Below are positions 6,647 through 14,020 of a stretch of DNA of 17,064 nucleotides, one piece after another. The notes under the pieces were generated by a model. The model was given only the letters and a program-made list of their open reading frames with translations. It had not been told where the DNA came from and searched no databases. The first letter of the stretch is position 1. Every line of letters begins with the position of its first letter. The position numbers and the translations under genes are program-made. Origin of the DNA: Dehalococcoidia bacterium UBA1123 (GTDB taxonomy: Bacteria; Chloroflexota; Dehalococcoidia; Lucifugimonadales; UBA1123); contig DCAW01000013.1 in the NCBI GenBank assembly GCA_002313895.1, positions 464-17,527 on the forward strand, in the 5' to 3' direction.

Positions 6647-7771
6647 ATGATTATAGACTCCCACGCCTATTGCTTTGCGGCGGCGGACAGCCTGATGGGT
6701 TACGACAGCGTGGCCGAACACCTTCGATGGGCGCAGGCGGGGCAGGCGGGGCATTATCAGCCGGCGTTCAGTCTTCGTGACAGGAGCTCTGGCTCATCGG
6801 AGGCTCTCGCCCCTGATGGCACAGATGTATTGACTGGACTGCCGGACGTGGACTTCCGGATCGATCACGCCGCCGGCAGAGTGGTTTGGACGATCGATGG
6901 CGAGGACTACACCAAGCATTACTACCCGCCGAACCTTCAGGACTGCGAGTTTGGCTCCGACAGTCTCATCAGCGAGATGGACTACGCGGACGTGGATATG
7001 GCGCTCCTTCACACTAACCCCATGCTGGGGCGCAGCAGCGCCTATCAGGCTGAGTGCGTGCGCCGGTTCCCCGATAGGTTTCGGTCGATGGCGCCGGTGG
7101 ACGAGTGGCGCATCCACGACGACACCGATGCAGTTATTCGAGAGCTTGAGGAGTCCATAACAAAACACGGGCTGCACGCCATAAAGTTCAATGCCAATGG
7201 GTACAAGATCAGCGCTGACCCCTGGGACGATGGCATTTACAGGCCATTTTGGGAGGCGGCAACGTCACTCAATGTACCCATCTTCATTTCTCTCAGTATG
7301 GGGCCAGAAAGCAAGAGTTGGGAGGCCTCACAATCCGCTCAAGACGGCTACCTGAACGAGTTGAAGATACTCATGCGGTGGATGGAACGGTACTCAGACA
7401 CTACCACGAGCATCACGCACGGATTCCCGTATCGCGCGTTTATTGACGGCGACTCCATCAATCTGCCAGACGCCGTCTTTGAGCCGTTCCAAAACCCCAA
7501 CCTCAGTATGGAAGTGTGCTTTCCTGTCAGAATAGGCGACACCTTCGACTTCCCGTATAGGGAGGTCTTCCCGACGATCCAGAGCATGGTCGAGAACATC
7601 GGAGCCGACCGCCTGCTTTGGGGCACCGATATGCCCTTTCAGAATCGCCATTGCACCTACCGTCAATCGCGCGACCATATCGAAAAATACTGCGACTTTC
7701 TGAGCCAAGATGATCTGGACCTGATAATGGGTGGGACCGCGTCGCGAATCCTTGGGCTATCAAAGGGTTAG
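6647..7771 (+). CDS. Amidohydrolase_2 (ACMSD-like) family protein with altered metal motif
   Basis: GAGGAG at 6634-6639 sits 7 bases before the ATG at 6647, so the 374-residue form MIIDSHAYCF is preferred over a TTG start at 6620. The TIM-barrel family includes ACMSD, 2-pyrone-4,6-dicarboxylate lactonase and related decarboxylases and hydrolases acting on carboxylated ring compounds. Recognisable pieces: the first-strand motif at 4-8, HAIKFNANGYK (167-177), ITHGFPYR (256-263), and LLWGTDMPFQNRH (323-335) with the conserved Asp328. The usual HxH metal pair is HAY here (His6, Tyr8), and the strand-5 His is missing (PIFISLSMGP, 211-220). Metal binding is therefore probably altered. About 65 residues (roughly 30-95) lie between strand 1 and the next recognisable segment. 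It is probably the last gene of the operon. Confidence 0.85.
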   Translation: MIIDSHAYCFAAADSLMGYDSVAEHLRWAQAGQAGHYQPAFSLRDRSSGSSEALAPDGTDVLTGLPDVDFRIDHAAGRVVWTIDGEDYTKHYYPPNLQDCEFGSDSLISEMDYADVDMALLHTNPMLGRSSAYQAECVRRFPDRFRSMAPVDEWRIHDDTDAVIRELEESITKHGLHAIKFNANGYKISADPWDDGIYRPFWEAATSLNVPIFISLSMGPESKSWEASQSAQDGYLNELKILMRWMERYSDTTTSITHGFPYRAFIDGDSINLPDAVFEPFQNPNLSMEVCFPVRIGDTFDFPYREVFPTIQSMVENIGADRLLWGTDMPFQNRHCTYRQSRDHIEKYCDFLSQDDLDLIMGGTASRILGLSKG

Positions 7772-7955
7772 ACTCAAACCGACTTGAATACGGGTGATCT
7801 AAATGAAGAATATTTCTTTAGGATTTTTGACGAGCAATTCGTGAACAAAGGTGTTACGTTGTCTGAATAATCAGACTTGGATGCTTGGCTAGCGCACCCG
7901 TGAAAATAGCGCAAAGGTTATATCCGACGACGCTTCAAAAGTGAATCGATAATTT
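7772..7955. other. Intergenic region between the amidohydrolase and CoA-transferase genes
   Basis: This 184-base AT-rich gap separates the first operon from the CoA-transferase pair. It holds a small palindrome AAGAA-TAT-TTCTT (7806-7818) and a 6-bp-stem hairpin GTCTGA-ATAA-TCAGAC (7861-7876). Neither is GC-rich with a T-tail, so neither is a convincing terminator; the second could be an operator. No clear sigma-70 pair with a 16-18 base spacer was found. The pair may have its own promoter or be read through from upstream. Confidence 0.4.
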
Positions 7956-9161
7956 ATGCAAGATCGCCATTCCCAAAACGAACAAACGGCTGAAAACCTT
8001 CCGCTCCGCGGGATCAAAGTCGTTGAAGCGGCGCAGGGAGTCGCCGGCCCGTTCTGCGGAAGATTCTTGGCAGCGCTTGGCGCCAAGGTAATCAAAGTGG
8101 AACGGCCGCCCGAAGGTGATTGGTCGAGAAAAATTGGCCCCTTTCTACCGGGCAATGTCCGTTCTGAATGCAGCGCCCTTTATCTGTACAACAATATGGG
8201 CAAGGAGAGTGTCCTGCTCGACTGGGAGACTGAATCTGGCATGTCTGCGCTCGAAACTCTGGTGTCCAGCGCCGACATCTTGATCGAGGATTGGGACAGG
8301 GCATATCGAGAAGAGATTGGCCTGACAACTGATAGATTCACCTCCCTGAACTCAGAACTGATCGAGATTTGCGCGACACCATTTGGGTTAACGGGGCCGT
8401 ACTCCCGCTGGAAATCCACTCCGATCGTTCAGTTGGCGTTGGGCGGGTACCTCTACCTAACAGGCAATTCCTCAGAAGAGCCGTTGATGCTGCCCGGACA
8501 TCAACCAGATTATTTGACAGGCCTGAACGCCCACAACGCCGTCCAGATTGCGCTTTGGGAAAGGGCCAGGAGCGGCAGAGGGCAGTTCCTGGAGATGTCC
8601 ATGATGGAAAATCTCGGAGTGCTTCACCAGTTCACCTTCGAGATGGAGACATATTCGGGAGTTGTCAGGAACAGGAATGGCCTTCAATGGAACAAGGTCG
8701 GGCCGTTCGCCTCATATGGAATAACGACTTTGCCTTGCGACGATGGGTATGTCGCTTTCGGAGCCTCCACTGAGGACCAGTGGGAACGCCTATGCGCGAT
8801 GCTGGGTCGCGAAGACTTGCTGGACGATCCAGAGTTCGACACTCGGTTGAAGAGAAGCCAGAAGTCAGACACCCTCGACAGCCTGATTACCGACTGGATG
8901 AAGGGCAAGACCAGGCAGGAGGTTTTTTTGGAGAGTTCTGAAAAGTGGTTCTTGCCTGTGGCCCCTGTGCTGAATCTCAACGAGGTTTTGCGGGACCCTC
9001 AGTTCGTTCAACGTAACCTGTTTCAACCGTTGAGCCACCCGGAAGCAGGCGAAGCGCTTTACCCCACATTCCCGTTCGCCATGTCCGAAATCAAACCAAT
9101 CGTGGCAAGGGCCCCACTTCTCGGCGAGCACACTTCTGACGTTCTGGGAGGGCTGGCGTGA
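7956..9161 (+). CDS. Class III (CaiB/BaiF) CoA-transferase, first of a pair
   Basis: The 401-residue product has the family's interlocking-ring fold signature: LPLRGIKVVEAAQGVAGPFC (15-34), LGAKVIKVERP (41-51), and a catalytic Asp185 in HQPDYLTGLNAHNAV, which becomes an acyl-CoA mixed anhydride in formyl-CoA transferase. The glycine-rich part of the C-terminal domain reads DDGYVAFGASTEDQWERL (262-279). Such enzymes move CoA from a donor such as succinyl-CoA to an organic acid, activating it for beta-oxidation-like steps. The start codon has only a poor ribosome site and could lie elsewhere. It overlaps the next gene by 4 bases (GTGA), so the two are translated together, as in heterodimeric transferases such as the benzylsuccinate BbsEF pair. 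The substrate is unknown. Confidence 0.9.
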   Translation: MQDRHSQNEQTAENLPLRGIKVVEAAQGVAGPFCGRFLAALGAKVIKVERPPEGDWSRKIGPFLPGNVRSECSALYLYNNMGKESVLLDWETESGMSALETLVSSADILIEDWDRAYREEIGLTTDRFTSLNSELIEICATPFGLTGPYSRWKSTPIVQLALGGYLYLTGNSSEEPLMLPGHQPDYLTGLNAHNAVQIALWERARSGRGQFLEMSMMENLGVLHQFTFEMETYSGVVRNRNGLQWNKVGPFASYGITTLPCDDGYVAFGASTEDQWERLCAMLGREDLLDDPEFDTRLKRSQKSDTLDSLITDWMKGKTRQEVFLESSEKWFLPVAPVLNLNEVLRDPQFVQRNLFQPLSHPEAGEALYPTFPFAMSEIKPIVARAPLLGEHTSDVLGGLA

Positions 9162-10381
9162 ACAAGTCTGGATATGTCAAAGGCGGCAGCCTCTCCGGTC
9201 TTCGCGTGCTGGACCTCACCAGGGTGTGGGCTGGCCCTCTAGCAACGCGAATCTTTGGAGATTTCGGCGCACAGATCATCAAAATCTCTGATCCAAGAAC
9301 GCCCGTTGCGAATACCAACGGAGTCAACAACAAACTGAATAGAAACAAGCTCAGCTTGGGCCTGCGACTGGATAAAGACTCAGGAAAGGGGATCTTCAGG
9401 GACCTTGTAGCGATTTCGGACGTGGTGATCGAGAACTTTCGTCCGAGAGTTATGCGAAATCTCAGTCTTGCGTATGACCAGCTCAAAGCCATAAATCACG
9501 ACATCGTGATGTGTTCCATGCCTGGGTTCGGGATGGAAGGCCCGTACTCCGAGTACCCCGCCTACGGTACAACCGCCGAGGCCATCGCGGGAGTGCCTTC
9601 GCTGATCGGCTATGAGCCGTCCGTGCCGATGCCGACCGGGATAGCCTACGGAGACCCCATTTCGGGACTCCATGCAATCGGCGCCGTACTCGCGTCCCTT
9701 CGCAATCGAGACATCGCAGGAGGCGGTCAGTTCATAGATGTCGCTCTGGCCGCCGGCCCCGTAATCACGACCGGGGAATTTCTGGTCGCCAGCTCTGCCG
9801 ATTCCTATGAACGCGAAGTATACGGCAACAAACATACTCATCAGTCCCCTCATGGTGCCTACAAAGCTGCGGGCGACGATAATTGGATCGCCATTTCGGT
9901 GACCAACGATCCGGAATGGATGTCACTCCGTTCTGTGGCCGACGACGACAGATTATCCGATCCCCGCTTCTTTGAATTTGAAGGGAGAAAACAAAACGAA
10001 AAGCTTATCGACCAGGTGATCTCTGAATGGGTTGCGAATCGCGAAGCAGTTGATTTGATGAACCTTCTTCAAAACGCCGGCGTGCCTGCTGGAAGGGTTG
10101 CTAACAGCAGACAGTTTCTTAATGATCCCCATCTAGCCGCCAGGGATTTCTTCGTCTGGTTAGATGAGCAGGAATTTGGCCCAAAACAATACGAAGGGCA
10201 GTCCATCCCAGGCAACTATGTCGATAAGTCCAACTGGGAACCTTCGCACCAGATGGGGCAAGACAGTCGCTACATCCTTGAGGATATTCTCGGTTACTCA
10301 GACGAGCAATGCCACTCTCTCGCATCCGAAGGCTCCGTCGCCTTTAACCGCGAATTGCCGACATCCGACCAAAGGGATTGA
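9158..10381 (+). CDS. Class III (CaiB/BaiF) CoA-transferase, second of a pair
   Basis: The GTG at 9158 overlaps the TGA of the preceding gene. The 407-residue product reads SLSGLRVLDLTRVWAGPLAT (11-30), NRNKLSLGLRL (61-71), ENFRPRVMRNL (92-102), a PGFGMEGPYSEY segment (122-133), and the catalytic Asp166 in GIAYGDPISGLHAIG. Both members of the pair keep the catalytic Asp, so they could be two independent transferases or a heterodimer with two active chains. They share family motifs but differ over most of their length and do not look like a recent duplication. The gene ends 31 bases before the stop of the opposite carboxylase gene, and I see no clear terminator between them. The role is probably activation of a carboxylic acid released by the upstream hydrolases (inference). 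Confidence 0.9.
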   Translation: MNKSGYVKGGSLSGLRVLDLTRVWAGPLATRIFGDFGAQIIKISDPRTPVANTNGVNNKLNRNKLSLGLRLDKDSGKGIFRDLVAISDVVIENFRPRVMRNLSLAYDQLKAINHDIVMCSMPGFGMEGPYSEYPAYGTTAEAIAGVPSLIGYEPSVPMPTGIAYGDPISGLHAIGAVLASLRNRDIAGGGQFIDVALAAGPVITTGEFLVASSADSYEREVYGNKHTHQSPHGAYKAAGDDNWIAISVTNDPEWMSLRSVADDDRLSDPRFFEFEGRKQNEKLIDQVISEWVANREAVDLMNLLQNAGVPAGRVANSRQFLNDPHLAARDFFVWLDEQEFGPKQYEGQSIPGNYVDKSNWEPSHQMGQDSRYILEDILGYSDEQCHSLASEGSVAFNRELPTSDQRD

Positions 10382-10412
10382 AGGCCGCGATGTGCTTCTG
10401 TTGGGCTAGTTC

Positions 10413-13400
10413 TTACCAGGGGTCGATGTAGGGATATTTCTTAGTGGTTCGCTCCGGCGTAGGCGGCACGCTGTTGAGGCCCATGACAAGCCATGATCGG
10501 GTGTCAGCCGGGTCGATCACGTCATCAATGCCGTAACCGGCGCTCGCGTTGACGGCTTTGGCGTTTTCATAGGCGGTGTCGACGCGCCGTTGGTACTCTG
10601 CGAGCCTCTCCGCGGGGTCTTCGATAGCTTCGAGTTCTTTTCTGTATCCGAGCTTGACCGCCCCCTCAATCGCCATGCCTGCAAATTCAGCAGTGGGCCA
10701 TGCCACAGAGAAGAATCCCATGAATGAGCTTGCGCCGCACATCGCCTGCACGCCCAGACCGTATGCTTTTCGGACCACCGTCAAGAACATGGGAGTCGTG
10801 AGATTCGCACCGGCGTTGAACATCCGAACGCAGTGCCTGACCAGCGCGGTGGATTCGACATCCGGCCCGACCATCATTCCGGGGCAATCCATGAGGCTGA
10901 AGATGGGAATGTCGAAGGCGTCACAAAGCTGGACGAATCGCGCGCCCTTGTCGGCTCCATCAGAATCTATGGCGCCTGCGATGTGATGCGGATTATTCGC
11001 GATCACTCCCATAGGCTTCCCTTCGACGCGCATGAAGGCCGTGATGACACCGACACCGAATCCCTTTCTTATTTCGAGCACCGAATCCTTGTCTGCGATC
11101 GTCTCGATGACCTCCCGCATGTCATACAGGCGCATGCGGTTTTCAGGGACGATGTGACGGAGTTTTCTCTGGTCGTTTGGTTCCCACTCGTCGATTGGCC
11201 CCTGAAAGTAGGAGAGATATTTTTTCGCCGTCTCAACGGCTTCTTCTTCATCCTTGACCAGGATGTCCACAACTCCGTTTGGAACCTGGAACGACATGGG
11301 GCCGAGCTCTTCAGGAGTGTAGACTCCAAGCCCGCCACTCTCCACCATTGCCGGCCCGCCCATCGCGATAGTCGACCCCTCGGTTGCTATGATGACGTCG
11401 CAGCAGGCGAGCAAGGCGGTGTTTCCCGCAAAGCAACGACCGTTGGTCACTCCTACCAATGGAATCCAGCCGCTCAACTGTGAGAATTGTGTAAATGTGT
11501 GTGTGTCGAAAGCGACTCCCGGCCCGGTTCTATCGTCGCCAGGACGGCCCCCTCCGCCTTCGGTGAAGAAGACCAGTGGAATCTTGAACCGCTCAGCCAG
11601 TTCAAACATGCGATCCTGTTTGTAGTGATTCCGTCCCCCCTGCGTCCCAGCAAGCACTGTGTAATCATAGGAGATGACCATAGCTCGGGCGCGCTCAGGC
11701 GTGAAATACTTTCCATTCACCGAGCCAATGCCTGCAACGAGTCCGTCGGCAGGGGTGTTTTTTCTGAGTTCTTCGTCGGTGAAGCGTTGGTGTTGACGAG
11801 CGACGACCAGCGGGCCGTACTCCTTGAAGGTTCCTTCATCCACGAGTTGAGCGATGTTTTCTCGGGCCATTCTAAATCCGCGGCCGTACCGTTTGGCTAC
11901 GGCCTCAGGCCGGTTTTCATCGAGTGTGTACGCGTGCCGGGCATAGGCCTCTTCAAGGTCTGGCCTGATGTAATCCAGATCGATTGCGTCCTCGGCCTCA
12001 AGAATCGCGTCACCCACGTCGGCTTTCTCAACGAATATCAGGGGATGGCCCTCCACGATGATGTCGTCGGGCGCCACGTTGATTTTCTTAATTATCCCTG
12101 GAGTGTCGGCCTTGATTACATGCTCCATTTTCATGGCTTCCATAATCAGAATTTCCTGCCCGACACGTATCTCATCGCCTTCGCTGACCGAGATTTGGAT
12201 GATGGTTCCCTGGATGGGAGCGGCCACCCCCACCGATCCGTCAGGCCCGATCAAATTCGCAGAGTTATTTTCGGCGACCTCTTCGGATCCCTGGGCGCCT
12301 TTGACCTGACGGTCGTAATCAAAAAGCGCAAGCGGATCAGAGGTGTCCACCATAACCGGCGCAGTGCCTGTCAGGGGGCTTGCCTGTTGAGCCGAACCGT
12401 TTGTGATCAGAGCCTCGGCGCTTTCGACCCATCGTTTGGGGCCAGCAGAAGAGTCGACCTTCGCTAGAGTCGCGACATTCTCATCTACCCATCGCGTATG
12501 AACAGACCAATTAATGAAGTCCGGGTGATTGAGGACATTTGTCAGGAACGGGATATTGGCGCTGATGCCTTCTATACGAAACTCGGAAAGCGCTCGCAAA
12601 GATCGCCGGACGGCGGACTCGAATTTTGGACTGGGTGAGTGAACAATAACCTTTGCTAGCAACGAATCATAGGACGGGCTTGTGGTGTAACCTGCGTAGC
12701 CGAATCCGTCCGTCCGAACACCTGGACCGTTCGGAACTTCGTACGATCTTAGCGTTCCTCCTGACGGTTTGACTGTACCGTCTTCCATCAGGGTTTCCAT
12801 ATTGATACGGGTCTGAATCGCGAACCCGCGGGGCGCGCTGATGTTCGGGCCATCCAGGCCAATGTCTGTGAACGAGGAGCCTTCCGAGAGTTGGATTTGC
12901 GCCTGCACGATGTCCACACCTGTCACGGCTTCTGTGACGGTGTGCTCGACTTGAAGCCGGGCGTTGGTCTCGATGAAGAAAAAGGAGTCTCCCTCGTAGG
13001 CTGTCTTAACGCTGACGAGAAACTCGAAGGTTCCGAGGTTCGTGTAGTTGACGCTCTTGGCGAGGCTTAGCGCAGCGTAGATGATATTTGCTCGAAGAGT
13101 CTCTGAGAGATTCGGCGCCGGCGCAATCTCCACGATTTTCTGGTATCTGCGTTGGATGCTGCATTCCCGCTCGCCGAGATGCACGATGTTGCCGCTCTTG
13201 TCGCCAAGAATCTGAACCTCAATATGTCGAGCGCGCTCAAGAAATTCCTCGACGTATAACTCGCCGCTTCCGAAAGCGATATTCGCCTCGGACCTGCAAC
13301 GATTGTAGGCATCTTCGATGTCAGCTTCGTTCGTCACGGCTCTCGTGCCGCGTCCGCCGCCGCCCGTGACTGCCTTAATCATCATTCCAGATTTGCCGTC

Positions 13401-13850
13401 AAGCGAGGCATAAAACTCATGGGCCTCTTCGAGCGATACCGACCTGTCGATCCCTTTGAGTATGGGAACATCAACATTGGCTGCCGCTGCTCTGGCCCGG
13501 CCTTTGTCGCCAAAGAGTTCGAGATGTTCTACATCAGGGCCGATAAAAGCGATCCCATTTTCGGCGCACTTTCGGGCGAATGCTGCGTTCTCAGCAAGAA
13601 ATCCGTATCCGGGATGAATCGCGTCACAGTTGCTCTCTTTCGCCGCTTCGATTATTCCGTCCATGTTGAGGTATGCAGGAACTCCGCGCCCCTTCAACGC
13701 GACTGCCTGATCGGCAACGGTCCTATGGAGTGCCTGAGAGTCGTCTTTTGAATACACGGCTACAGCGTTGATACCGAGATCGTTTGCTGCTCGCATGATG
13801 CGAATGGCAATCTCACCGCGGTTCGCTACCAAAATGCTCTGAAAACCCAT
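10413..13850 (-). CDS. Single-chain biotin-dependent acyl-CoA carboxylase (BC-BCCP-CT fusion)
   Basis: The 1145-residue product holds a whole biotin carboxylase in one chain. The biotin carboxylase domain (1-460) starts SILVANRGEIAIRIMRAAND (5-24) and has the ATP-loop GGGGRG (163-168). The catalytic set E294, N296, R298, Q300, V301, E302 lies in FIETNARLQVEH. The BCCP domain (540-610) carries the biotinylation site EAMKM with Lys574. The carboxyltransferase follows: an N-lobe (about 640-880) with GRCFAGNTALLACCD and a C-lobe (900-1130) with GAIDSDGADKGARFVQLCD and MDCPGMMVGPD. This enzyme adds CO2 to an acyl-CoA using ATP. The same kind of architecture is known from mycobacterial long-chain acyl-CoA carboxylase; most bacteria keep these as separate subunits. 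The substrate cannot be told from sequence. The ribosome site is weak. The gene converges on the CoA-transferase pair. Confidence 0.93.
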   Translation of the reverse strand: MGFQSILVANRGEIAIRIMRAANDLGINAVAVYSKDDSQALHRTVADQAVALKGRGVPAYLNMDGIIEAAKESNCDAIHPGYGFLAENAAFARKCAENGIAFIGPDVEHLELFGDKGRARAAAANVDVPILKGIDRSVSLEEAHEFYASLDGKSGMMIKAVTGGGGRGTRAVTNEADIEDAYNRCRSEANIAFGSGELYVEEFLERARHIEVQILGDKSGNIVHLGERECSIQRRYQKIVEIAPAPNLSETLRANIIYAALSLAKSVNYTNLGTFEFLVSVKTAYEGDSFFFIETNARLQVEHTVTEAVTGVDIVQAQIQLSEGSSFTDIGLDGPNISAPRGFAIQTRINMETLMEDGTVKPSGGTLRSYEVPNGPGVRTDGFGYAGYTTSPSYDSLLAKVIVHSPSPKFESAVRRSLRALSEFRIEGISANIPFLTNVLNHPDFINWSVHTRWVDENVATLAKVDSSAGPKRWVESAEALITNGSAQQASPLTGTAPVMVDTSDPLALFDYDRQVKGAQGSEEVAENNSANLIGPDGSVGVAAPIQGTIIQISVSEGDEIRVGQEILIMEAMKMEHVIKADTPGIIKKINVAPDDIIVEGHPLIFVEKADVGDAILEAEDAIDLDYIRPDLEEAYARHAYTLDENRPEAVAKRYGRGFRMARENIAQLVDEGTFKEYGPLVVARQHQRFTDEELRKNTPADGLVAGIGSVNGKYFTPERARAMVISYDYTVLAGTQGGRNHYKQDRMFELAERFKIPLVFFTEGGGGRPGDDRTGPGVAFDTHTFTQFSQLSGWIPLVGVTNGRCFAGNTALLACCDVIIATEGSTIAMGGPAMVESGGLGVYTPEELGPMSFQVPNGVVDILVKDEEEAVETAKKYLSYFQGPIDEWEPNDQRKLRHIVPENRMRLYDMREVIETIADKDSVLEIRKGFGVGVITAFMRVEGKPMGVIANNPHHIAGAIDSDGADKGARFVQLCDAFDIPIFSLMDCPGMMVGPDVESTALVRHCVRMFNAGANLTTPMFLTVVRKAYGLGVQAMCGASSFMGFFSVAWPTAEFAGMAIEGAVKLGYRKELEAIEDPAERLAEYQRRVDTAYENAKAVNASAGYGIDDVIDPADTRSWLVMGLNSVPPTPERTTKKYPYIDPW

Positions 13851-13913
13851 CTGTAACTGTGCCTTTCGTGTCTGTGAATCGTTTCTGTAATTAAGTTTTG
13901 CTCAAGAATTTAA

Positions 13914-14004
13914 CATTATTCTGAGATCAGTGTCTAAGAATCTCGCCCATTCGCTCGACCGTGGTCTTGCGCCGACTAGATGCTTCGCTCCACTCAGCAT
14001 GACA
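13914..14004. repeat. Imperfect palindromic intergenic repeat (REP-like)
   Basis: The right arm is 13978-14004 (AGATGCTTCGCTCCACTCAG, then CATGACA). The left arm at 13914-13943 (CATTATTCTGAG, spacer, AAGAATCT) is a degraded reverse complement of it. Between them is a GC-rich core with CGAATGGGCGAGA on the minus strand. I recall the motif TGTCATGCTGAGCGGAGCGA as an abundant intergenic repeat in many environmental bacterial genomes. It fills most of the 170-base gap between the two carboxylase genes, so the transcript may fold or be processed here. Confidence 0.6.
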
Positions 14005-14020
14005 TTGGAAACCATCTCGC

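Noticed and set aside
7861..7876. Hairpin GTCTGA-ATAA-TCAGAC as a terminator
   Set aside because: The stem is short and AT-balanced with no following T-run, so it is at most a weak operator.
10382..10412. Shared terminator between the convergent CoA-transferase and carboxylase genes
   Set aside because: The 31-base gap has no stem longer than a few pairs and no T-run on either strand.
11487..12467. Long rightward open frame of 326 codons inside the carboxylase fusion
   Set aside because: It is antisense to the strongly conserved biotin carboxylase and BCCP coding region and shows no domain or ribosome site.
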